Assembly (NCBI GenBank): GCA_038251315.1
Contig: JBBSBK010000131.1
Span: 1 to 7,172, forward strand
DNA length: 7,172 bases
From: JBBKXP01 sp038251315
Lineage (GTDB): Bacteria > Pseudomonadota > Alphaproteobacteria > Rhodobacterales > Rhodobacteraceae
Direction: 5' to 3'
Shown: positions 1 through 5,979 of the stretch, piece by piece
Position numbering within the stretch: the first letter of the stretch is position 1
Layout: every line of letters begins with the position of its first letter
Program-made: the position numbers and the translations under genes
Notes under the pieces: generated by a model
What the model was told of the DNA's origin: nothing
The model's input: the letters and a program-made list of their open reading frames with translations, nothing else
Database searches by the model: none

Positions 1-2152
1 CGTCATCGCCGTCGCCGCCGTAATAGACGCCGTTCCCCGACGAGATGATCGTGTTGCCGCCCGATCCGTCATAGTAGATCTCGATCGAGGACAGCGCTGC
101 GGTGCCGGTGGCAAAGCCGGTGGTCACCCCGGTCTCGAAGTCAAAGGTACTGCCCGAGTCGGTATGGGCGCTGTGGTCGAGCGTGTCGGTGCCCGATCCG
201 CCGTAGACCGCGTCATAGAACCGGCCAACGAGCGAGATGAAGGTGTCGTCGCCGCCGCCACCATAAAAGGTCTGGGTGGAGTAGGTGCCGGTCAGGATGT
301 CGGCATTGGCGGTGCCGATCACGATCTCGACCGAATTGATGGTCTGCGGGCTGGAACTGCTGGTCGAGCCCCAGCTGCCGGTATCGAGGTTGACGAAAAA
401 TCCAGAGGTCGTATAGGCGCTTGCGTCCAGCGTGTCGTTGCCTGAACCGCCGTAGATCACGTCGAGGAAATCCCCGCCGACCTGCAGGAAGGTATCGTCG
501 TCGCCGCCACCGTAAAGCGTGTCGGTGAACAAACCGCCATTCAGAACGTCGTTGCCGTTGCCGCCGTAAAGCGTATCGACCCCGCCACCGCCAAACAGCG
601 TGTCATTGCCGTTGTTGCCGGTCAGGACGTTGTTGACATTATTGCCGGTCAGTGTGTCGTTGCCCGATCCGCCGATCGCGTTCTCGATCAGCGAAGCCTG
701 GTTACCCTGATAAAGCAGGGCGTTCGCGACGTTGCCGCGGGCATATTGCGCCCCAAGGTTGTTCCAGTTGGCGCCGTTGAGGTTGGCCAGCTGGGCCGAT
801 GAAAAGGTTGACCAGTCGCCCGGATTGAGGTTGACCGTCACATTCGTGCTGTAGGCGCTCAGATCATAAGTATCGTTGCCGCCGCCGTCCCAGATGGTCA
901 GAAAGATGCGGTTGCCACCCGGCAGCACCGCAGCGACGCCGTTGACGACCGTATTGCCGCTGCTTGGATCCCAGGAATAGACCGTATCGCCGCTGTTGAC
1001 GCTGTAATTGGCGCCATACATGTATTGGAGCGCCGCGATGTCATACATCATGAAACTTTGTGGGGCGCCAAAGCTCTCCCATGTCACAAAGCTCGTCGTG
1101 CCGCCGATGAACGACCTGTAGGTCATGATCGAGAATTCGTGGGAATCAAGGTTGGCCGGCAACGCGCCGAAGGCACCGCCGGTATGACCATGCGCCAGGC
1201 CCATCGAATGGCCCATTTCGTGCATCATGGTATACCAGGAATAGTTCCCCGCCACCGGCGTGCGCGCCGAGGTGCCCATGAAGCTGTCGCCGCCATAGGC
1301 GCCGCCGTTGGGATAATAGGCATAAGAGGTGCCCGGATCCGACGAATTGGCGACCCGGATTGTCCCGGCACCGCTGCCGGCCCCGGCATAGGTGATGTCG
1401 ATATTAGTCATCCCCTCGACCGAGAATCCGCCCGAGCTGCTCGGCTGGCTGTAGGTAAAGGAGTTCAGCGTGTAGTGCAGCACGACCATCTGCGCCGCGT
1501 TCAGCTGCGAAAAGCCTTCGTTCTGGGCGCTGATGCCGTTGCCGTTGGCGTCGGAATTATAGCCGCTCTGATAGTCGCCCGCCGCATCGGGATCGGAATA
1601 GGTGATCGACCCGGACCAGCGGATCCCGGCCAGAAGGCCGTCGATGCCCTGATTGCCCGAGGCCACAACCGCGACGGTCGTGGCGCCGGACCCGTTTTCC
1701 TGGGGATCGGTCAGGCCGGATGCCGGGCCCGAAGCGCCAGAATTCGAGGCACCGGCATTCGAGGCTCCAGAGGCCGGCAGAAACAGCGAGGGGGACAAAG
1801 ACGGAGCGGCATCAAAGAACAAACCGGGGTCTGCAAAGGTTGCGGCAGCAACATTGCCGGCGGCAGATTCCTGCGCTGCCCCGGTGGTGTCCGTGGCCTG
1901 CGCGCTGGTGCCAAAAGCTGCGGCGATCACTGCGGCGTTGTTGGAGTGCCATTCGGAAGCTGCGGCACTGCCGTCATCTGCACCATCATCTGCCGGAAGC
2001 GCGTCGCCGTCGGCGGCAAGCACAACATCCGGCGGCGGCGTCTGGGTGAGTGCCGCGGCCACCGTATCGTTGTCGTCGGCGACATCTGGCGCAGAAACGA
2101 TATCGGCCAGTTCCGGCAGGCCTGAAATTTCCGCCATCATATCGTGTGCCAT
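1..2152 (-). CDS. Serralysin-type RTX zinc metalloprotease (M10B), C-terminus beyond window
   Basis: The minus strand reads open from an ATG at 2152 to the window edge, giving 717 codons with no stop. A zinc-binding HEMGHSMGLAH sequence (H311, E312, H315, H321) matches the metzincin HExxHxxGxxH motif. SIMTY follows, with Met-turn M343 and the serralysin-type extra ligand Y345. The catalytic domain starts near residue 168 (GIDGLL...ITYSDP). Residues 1-165 are Ala/Asp-rich, have no signal peptide and may act as a propeptide. After about residue 400 the protein becomes RTX-like, with nonapeptides such as GGSGNDTLT near 491-545, then repeat units of about 82 residues starting at 547, 630 and 711. 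Serralysins are known to be exported by type I secretion and to fold when they bind calcium outside the cell. The expected C-terminal export signal is off the left edge. An AAGGGGG ribosome site 8 nt upstream supports the ATG; M5 and M6 are weaker alternatives. The protease class is firm; the substrate is unknown. Confidence 0.93.
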   Translation of the reverse strand, partial: MAHDMMAEISGLPELADIVSAPDVADDNDTVAAALTQTPPPDVVLAADGDALPADDGADDGSAAASEWHSNNAAVIAAAFGTSAQATDTTGAAQESAAGNVAAATFADPGLFFDAAPSLSPSLFLPASGASNAGASNSGASGPASGLTDPQENGSGATTVAVVASGNQGIDGLLAGIRWSGSITYSDPDAAGDYQSGYNSDANGNGISAQNEGFSQLNAAQMVVLHYTLNSFTYSQPSSSGGFSVEGMTNIDITYAGAGSGAGTIRVANSSDPGTSYAYYPNGGAYGGDSFMGTSARTPVAGNYSWYTMMHEMGHSMGLAHGHTGGAFGALPANLDSHEFSIMTYRSFIGGTTSFVTWESFGAPQSFMMYDIAALQYMYGANYSVNSGDTVYSWDPSSGNTVVNGVAAVLPGGNRIFLTIWDGGGNDTYDLSAYSTNVTVNLNPGDWSTFSSAQLANLNGANWNNLGAQYARGNVANALLYQGNQASLIENAIGGSGNDTLTGNNVNNVLTGNNGNDTLFGGGGVDTLYGGNGNDVLNGGLFTDTLYGGGDDDTFLQVGGDFLDVIYGGSGNDTLDASAYTTSGFFVNLDTGSWGSTSSSSPQTINSVEIVIGTANADILTGTYSTQTFYGGGGDDTFISLVGRFYDAVYGGSGTDTLDHSAHTDSGSTFDFETGVTTGFATGTAALSSIEIYYDGSGGNTIISSGNGVYYGGDGDD

Positions 2153-2160
2153 CTTTAATT

Positions 2161-2167
2161 CCCCCTT
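2161..2167 (-). promoter_or_regulatory. Ribosome binding site of the serralysin gene
   Basis: The minus strand reads AAGGGGG, followed by an 8-nt A/T-rich spacer and the ATG at 2152. This decides the start over the in-frame ATGs at codons 5 and 6, which have no comparable site at a suitable distance. Confidence 0.7.
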
Positions 2168-2233
2168 GAAAATGCTGCGATTGGTAATAAATGAGGAGAA
2201 ACAGGATCAATAAAACTTCACCCCATGTATCGA

Positions 2234-2262
2234 CTTATACCAAGAAATATGCTACCGGGCAA
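2234..2262 (-). promoter_or_regulatory. Predicted sigma-70 promoter of the serralysin gene
   Basis: On the minus strand a TTGCCC box (2262-2257) is separated by exactly 17 bp from TATAAG (2239-2234). The two boxes match the housekeeping consensus at 4 of 6 and 5 of 6 positions. The spacer is A/T-rich next to the -10 box. Transcription would start near 2227 and leave an untranslated leader of about 75 nt before the ATG at 2152. This is a prediction from spacing and sequence only. Confidence 0.55.
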
Positions 2263-2394
2263 GAACATTAACATCGGTTCCTGCCGCAACCGTGACGACT
2301 TGAAGTTTTTACAGACTGCGCGTCAACTTGTGGGATTGTGCGACAACCACGTCCGCCGGAAGGAACCGCCAGGGTCTTACGGCGCAACATGTTG

Positions 2395-2399
2395 AAGGA
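2395..2399 (+). promoter_or_regulatory. Ribosome binding site deciding the start of the small exported protein
   Basis: AAGGA lies 10 nt before the ATG at 2410. The earlier in-frame ATG at 2389 has only a weak AGGG about 14 nt upstream. Starting at 2410 also puts the hydrophobic segment at a normal distance from the N-terminus for a signal peptide. Confidence 0.45.
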
Positions 2400-2409
2400 A
2401 AACGTCGTC

Positions 2410-2901
2410 ATGGCTGCAACAGGCCCGGCAGCGCGGATCTGCAAGACTGCTTTGGCATTTGTTGCGACGATTTTGCTTCCAGCTGCCTGTCTGCCCCTGA
2501 CGCCGGCTGATCTGGCGCAAGCCACAACGGTGCAACCCTTTGGCCCTGATGGACAACCCATGACGCGCAGCGAAGAACTCCCGCCGCCGTTGCCCGACAG
2601 TGTGCTTGACCGCAACGCCTGGGATCAGGCCGTGGCCGGCAACAGCAATGCGGCGCTGATCTTCTTTCTGGCACGCAACCCCGACAGTCCCTATGCATCG
2701 GCTGCGCGTCAAATGCTTGCCAGCCGGCGCGCCCCCGACCCGCCCGGCACCGCCCGTGCGGTGGCCGGACCGGACGCCGGCATCATCGAAGCCTTTGATG
2801 CCGCGCGCCTGTCAGGCGACAGCGGCGCCCTCGATGGCTTCATTGCAAGCTACGGCAATTATCCGCTGGCGGCCGAAGCGCTGCGCCTGAAATCGCGCTG
2901 A
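2410..2901 (+). CDS. Small exported protein with two copies of a helical repeat motif
   Basis: I do not recognise a named gene. From the ATG at 2410 it encodes 163 residues. Residues 1-12 carry basic residues and 13-30 are hydrophobic, consistent with a Sec signal peptide. C27 follows LPAA, a poor lipobox because Pro sits at -3, so lipidation is doubtful; cleavage after LAQA (residue 38) is another option. A Pro-rich linker follows. Residues 70-103 and 128-161 align without gaps (A-aromatic-D..A....AL..F[L/I]A.....P.A..A) with about 10 identities in 34. This resembles the short repeats that end in a F-[LI]-x-x-[YF]-P pattern in envelope and caspase-family proteins, recalled from memory. I chose this start because AAGGA at 2395-2399 lies 10 nt upstream. 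An ATG at 2389 and a GTG at 2338 are in frame but less well placed. It diverges from the serralysin gene. The role is unknown; a periplasmic or envelope site is inferred. Confidence 0.72.
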   Translation: MAATGPAARICKTALAFVATILLPAACLPLTPADLAQATTVQPFGPDGQPMTRSEELPPPLPDSVLDRNAWDQAVAGNSNAALIFFLARNPDSPYASAARQMLASRRAPDPPGTARAVAGPDAGIIEAFDAARLSGDSGALDGFIASYGNYPLAAEALRLKSR

Positions 2902-3349
2902 CCGCGACTCCTCTGGTTGCTCCGGGCTGCGCGGCTTAAACACGGTGTTGCTGCAAAATGTTGCAGCGGAATGGGCAGAAGGTCGTCGTCGATTGCAGGC
3001 TGATCGGGCGGCATGACGGTCTGCGGCGTGGCGGGCAGGCAGGCGGCAGACCCGGAAGGTCGGTCTGACCCAGCGGCGCGCCCCGGTTTCGAGAGATCTG
3101 AACACCAGTTTCCAGTCTCCTGCTCTTGAAAGAATCCCAAAGCAGTCTCGACGTGTCGTCAACCGGGCCGCGACTACAGAATGACTCCGATATTCTAAGT
3201 GTGAGACCGGTCTTCGTCATTGGCTGCGAACCTCCCGGCGAGTATTCTGGCGATTTGGCGTTGGCAAAGCGACTGCGGGCGAACCGTCGCTGCCTTGGGT
3301 TCAATCAGCAGGCAAACGCTGATCGGCCCGACGTTGGACCCCAAGCACC
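2902..3349. other. Gene-free stretch between convergent genes
   Basis: These 448 bp lie between the stop of the small exported protein (plus) and the stop of the RTX lysozyme-like gene (minus). No open frame here has a ribosome site or a recognisable domain. Visible structure includes a hairpin GCTGCA/TGCAGC (2950-2955 and 2962-2967), a perfect 10-bp palindrome AGACCGGTCT (3204-3213), and ATCAGC/GCTGAT with an 8-nt loop near 3304-3323, just beyond the RTX stop. None is followed by a T-run, so no clear intrinsic terminator is seen. It could be a decayed gene or mobile-element remnant, but I could not identify one. Confidence 0.5.
2950..2967 (+). terminator. Weak hairpin after the small exported protein gene, possible terminator
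   Basis: GCTGCA and TGCAGC form a 6-bp perfect stem around a 6-nt A/T-rich loop, extendable by two U-G wobble pairs on the plus-strand RNA. It lies about 50 nt after the stop at 2901. There is no U-tract after it, so it is at best a weak or factor-assisted terminator. Confidence 0.22.
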
Positions 3350-5332
3350 TCAGAACACGAAGAAATCTGCGCTTGAAAGCGCCAAACCGGCAGTAAGCGC
3401 GGCGAACTGGACACGTGCGGCCCCTCCCGCGCCATCGCTGTCAAAATACAACCGACCGGTCCCGGAGTCGTAAGTGATACGGTCCAGCGCATCCGTTGCG
3501 ATGCCTGTCAGGTTGCTGGCAAAGGCCGACGCCGCCAACACTCCGCCGGCCAACCCGGCGAACACGGCATGATCAAGCGTGATGGTGTCGTCCGCAGTGC
3601 TGAAGTCGGTGATCCTGTCGATGTTCCCGCCACCCAGAGCGGAGTTGAAGACGAAGGTGTCATTGCCTGCCCCGCCAAACATCGTGTCGTTGCCCAGCCC
3701 ACCGTTCAGGGTGTTGTTTCCCGCATTGCCGGTGAGCAGGTTGGCCAGCACGTTGCCGGTGCCATCGATATTGGCAAATCCGGTCAGGGAAAGATTCTCG
3801 ACAAACCGCACCCCGGCGCTGGCGTTGAGGTTGAAGCTCACCGCACTTCGCACCGTGTCGATGCCGCCCGCGTCGATCAGGCTGACCGTCGTGGTCGTCT
3901 CGAACACCCGGTCGCCGCTTACGTCCACCACATAACTGTCATTGCCCGCCCCGCCGAGCATCACGTCACTGCCGGGTCCGCCGATCAAGCAGTCATCGCC
4001 CAGACCGCCCTTGATCCAGTCCGCGCCCGCGCCGCCTTGGATAGTATCATTGCCGCCCAAGCCGAAAATAAAGTCATCGCCGTCAACCCCGCACAGGACA
4101 TTGGGGCCATTGTCGCCAATCAGACGGTCGGCATAGCCCGACCCGGTCAGGTTCTCGACATCGACATATCGGTCGCCATTCGCTTCTCCCGCGGTGCCGG
4201 TTCCGGTCAGCAAGTTGGCCGAGATCCCCGAGGTAGCACGGGGATAGGCCACAGTATCGCGACCGGCGCCCCCATCGAAGGTGTCGGCGCCGCGAGAGCC
4301 CACCATCCAGTCGTACCCCGCCATCGCGCGGATGCTGTTTGCGCCCGGGTCGCCGACGATAAAATCGCCGTAATAAGTGCCAGTAATGTTTTCGATCGAG
4401 ACCAGTGTGTCGATTTCCGACCAGATCTCCGCCATGCCCGTCGACAGATCCACGACGACCCGCTGCGTCGCATTGGAGAAGTCGACCATGTCTACCCCGC
4501 CGCCGCCATTCACAAGGTCCACCCCGGCACCGGGCATCAGCAAGTCGTTGCCGTCACCGCCATAAAGCCGGTCAGCCCCGTCGCCACCATAGAGCAGGTC
4601 ATCACCGACATCGGCGGACAAGACGTCCGCTCCTGTGTTGCCTAGCAGAGTGTCCCGGCCGCTGCCGCCGCGCAAATCGTCGTTGCCAGCCCCACCCGTC
4701 AGCAGATCGTTACCCGCATGTCCGCTGAGGGTGTCATTGCCGCTGCCGCCGTCAATCGTGTCGTGGCCAAGGTCACCCGACAGAATATCGGCACCGTCGG
4801 TTCCAAGGATGGTCTGACCGCGGTAAACCTCACCCGTAGAAAAGGGCATCTCATAGCCGCCGAACAGACGTATATAGCTTGAAATTGTTGTACCGTATGC
4901 GTCGGCCAAATCGGTGGCCCCGTTGGTTTCGAGGAAAGTGCGAACGGCGAATTGACCCAAAAGATGTGCGCCGCCCAAGAGACCGCTGGCCGTTATCGCG
5001 ATGCCGCCAATGGTTCGGCCAATGTAGACGTTCACCCCGAGGTTGGTCAGATAACTCCACATCAGCGGGAACCATTCATCCGCGGCCGCGTCCTGAGCGG
5101 TGGGAGATGCCAGGAAATCCGAGACCGACCGGACACCGAGTTTTCCGGTGAATCCCCCGCCAAATTTATTGTCGCTCGTGTTTGCGTCGCGGTTGACAAA
5201 GCCAAGATCAATCAGGGCCGCTTCGCCAAATTGGTACGCGCCCAAGAAGTTAAAGGAGTTTACCACACTGTAATTGTTGGCGGATTCGCGATATCGCAGA
5301 CTTGTTAAAAAGTCGGTATAGGGTTTGAACAC
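3350..5332 (-). CDS. RTX protein with N-terminal lysozyme-like domain, type I secreted
   Basis: This complete 660-residue protein starts at a GTG. The first ~160 residues look like a lysozyme/transglycosylase fold: RES with candidate catalytic E16, NYSVVNS at 20-26, GAYQFGE at 31-37 (comparable to the SLT 'GLMQ' motif), ITASGLLGGAHLLGQF at 112-127, and DAYGTTISSYIRLFGGY at 143-159. I recall this motif order from phage-like muramidases, but no search was run. Calcium-binding RTX blocks (GGxGxDxLx) follow at about 176-276, 321-355, 401-465 and 530-561, separated by beta-rich spacers. The last 100 residues resemble the serralysin C-terminal region and end in SADFFVF, typical of a type I secretion signal. 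There is no N-terminal signal peptide. The predicted role is a secreted peptidoglycan hydrolase. C413 and C447 are unusual, since RTX exoproteins usually lack cysteine. An upstream in-frame ATG at 5389 would add 19 residues but lacks a ribosome site. RTX secretion is near certain; the enzymatic activity is likely but unproven. Confidence 0.9.
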   Translation of the reverse strand: MFKPYTDFLTSLRYRESANNYSVVNSFNFLGAYQFGEAALIDLGFVNRDANTSDNKFGGGFTGKLGVRSVSDFLASPTAQDAAADEWFPLMWSYLTNLGVNVYIGRTIGGIAITASGLLGGAHLLGQFAVRTFLETNGATDLADAYGTTISSYIRLFGGYEMPFSTGEVYRGQTILGTDGADILSGDLGHDTIDGGSGNDTLSGHAGNDLLTGGAGNDDLRGGSGRDTLLGNTGADVLSADVGDDLLYGGDGADRLYGGDGNDLLMPGAGVDLVNGGGGVDMVDFSNATQRVVVDLSTGMAEIWSEIDTLVSIENITGTYYGDFIVGDPGANSIRAMAGYDWMVGSRGADTFDGGAGRDTVAYPRATSGISANLLTGTGTAGEANGDRYVDVENLTGSGYADRLIGDNGPNVLCGVDGDDFIFGLGGNDTIQGGAGADWIKGGLGDDCLIGGPGSDVMLGGAGNDSYVVDVSGDRVFETTTTVSLIDAGGIDTVRSAVSFNLNASAGVRFVENLSLTGFANIDGTGNVLANLLTGNAGNNTLNGGLGNDTMFGGAGNDTFVFNSALGGGNIDRITDFSTADDTITLDHAVFAGLAGGVLAASAFASNLTGIATDALDRITYDSGTGRLYFDSDGAGGAARVQFAALTAGLALSSADFFVF

Positions 5333-5338
5333 GATGAA

Positions 5339-5344
5339 CCTCCT
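5339..5344 (-). promoter_or_regulatory. Strong ribosome binding site that fixes the GTG start of the RTX lysozyme-like gene
   Basis: The minus strand reads AGGAGG, a perfect Shine-Dalgarno core, 6 nt before GTG at 5332. Without it an automatic caller could choose the longer ATG at 5389, which has no such site. The resulting N-terminus begins directly with the lysozyme-like domain. Confidence 0.85.
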
Positions 5345-5494
5345 GACATTTACACGCGATGTTGTGTGGAGCCGGTCTTGCCCAAGCACCGCAGCATCCG
5401 GGGACTAATCTTTGCATCACCGACACTTTGGGGTGCGGGGCGAAAATGTGTTGTATTCAGGACGAATGCTGCCAATTCGAAGGAAATGAGTTTG

Positions 5495-5516
5495 GTTGGC
5501 CAACGTTGGTGATCAC
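5495..5516. promoter_or_regulatory. Clustered perfect palindromes, candidate operator
   Basis: GTTGGCCAAC (5495-5504) and CCAACGTTGG (5500-5509) are perfect palindromes that share half of their bases. They run straight into GTGATCAC (5509-5516), a third palindrome. They lie about 165-185 bp upstream of the GTG of the RTX gene. The arrangement fits a dimer-binding site, but no regulator is identified. Confidence 0.3.
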
Positions 5517-5648
5517 AAACCGACAGTTACCCTTGGAAGTTGTTCACGGTACTGAGTATCCGTTTGTCGGGACGCCGACGGACGGTCGCTCTGAAGGTAT
5601 GGTGCTGGCTAAGATGCTGAATGAGGTGCCCATCGTTGCCTGACACCT

Positions 5649-5699
5649 GCATCCTGCAGTTTCTGCTGCCTGGAGTCCAACCAGCGGGCAACAGGATGC
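5649..5699. repeat. 8-bp inverted repeat pair
   Basis: GCATCCTG (5649-5656) and its exact reverse complement CAGGATGC (5692-5699) are 35 bp apart. A further ATCCTG follows at 5710-5715. The pair may be a weak stem, two regulator half-sites or chance. Confidence 0.35.
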
Positions 5700-5905
5700 G
5701 GTTGTTCGTATCCTGAAAGTTTCCTGATTCAAGGCCGACCAAAAATGTGCGTGTCGCCGCCTCTGTCAGCCGTCTGAGAGGGCCGCCTTGTGGTGCGCTG
5801 GTGCCGACAGTACCGCGAAACGCAATTTACGTCAGGCCGGCTTTGGCTGCCGATTTCGGAATATCGAAAGCTATTCTTTTCGTGATGGCCATCGAACAGA
5901 ACCCT

Positions 5906-5927
5906 TTGCGAAAATTACATTTCGCGA
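5906..5927 (+). repeat. A/T-rich hairpin with GCGAAA/TTTCGC arms
   Basis: GCGAAA (5908-5913) and TTTCGC (5920-5925) flank a 6-nt loop. On the plus-strand RNA the stem extends to 8 pairs with one U-G and one U-A pair. It lies about 55 nt past the thyX stop, so a role in ending thyX transcription is possible, though no T-run follows on the minus strand. Confidence 0.35.
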
Positions 5928-5979
5928 CGGTCCTCTGACGGCAGATTTCACTTCTCGAAATGAACATGGTCGAATCTAC

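Larger units (their letters stand above)
5333..5979. other. 647-bp non-genic, palindrome-rich stretch upstream of the RTX lysozyme-like gene
   Basis: No convincing gene is present. The longest plus-strand frame here (5359-5643, 94 codons) has seven cysteines in its first 38 residues but no ribosome site and no family I know. It diverges from the RTX gene. Sequence structure is unusually rich: two overlapping 10-bp palindromes plus GTGATCAC at 5495-5516, an 8-bp inverted repeat GCATCCTG/CAGGATGC at 5649-5656 and 5692-5699, and seven TTTCG or CGAAA words between 5816 and 5960. The stretch probably carries the RTX promoter and control sites, and perhaps a decayed gene. No clear -35/-10 pair could be fixed; a TTGGCA on the minus strand near 5475 lacks a well-spaced -10 box. 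Confidence 0.5.

Noticed and set aside
1025..2125. Long plus-strand open frame (366 codons)
   Set aside because: It lies wholly opposite the serralysin gene, which has catalytic motifs. The composition is Arg/Gly/Ala-rich with no domain, as expected for an antisense shadow in G/C-rich DNA.
2338..2409. GTG at 2338 and ATG at 2389 as starts of the small exported protein
   Set aside because: They would put an extra Arg-rich stretch before the signal peptide and lack a well-spaced ribosome site, unlike the ATG at 2410.
3302..3325. ATCAGC/GCTGAT hairpin as terminator of the RTX lysozyme-like gene
   Set aside because: The stem is 6 bp with an 8-nt loop and no T-run on the minus strand, too weak to call a terminator.
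3126..3473. Plus-strand frame overlapping the 3' end of the RTX gene
   Set aside because: Its second part is antisense to the RTX C-terminal signal and the first part shows no domain or ribosome site. A transposase remnant was considered, but no catalytic motif or terminal inverted repeats were found.
3569..4645. Plus-strand open frame of 358 codons
   Set aside because: It is antisense to the RTX repeats of the lysozyme-like protein. The periodic sequence simply mirrors the nonapeptide repeats.
3600..4800. Periodic G/C-rich DNA resembling a CRISPR or satellite array
   Set aside because: The ~27-bp periodicity is explained by translated RTX nonapeptide repeats, and the units are not identical.
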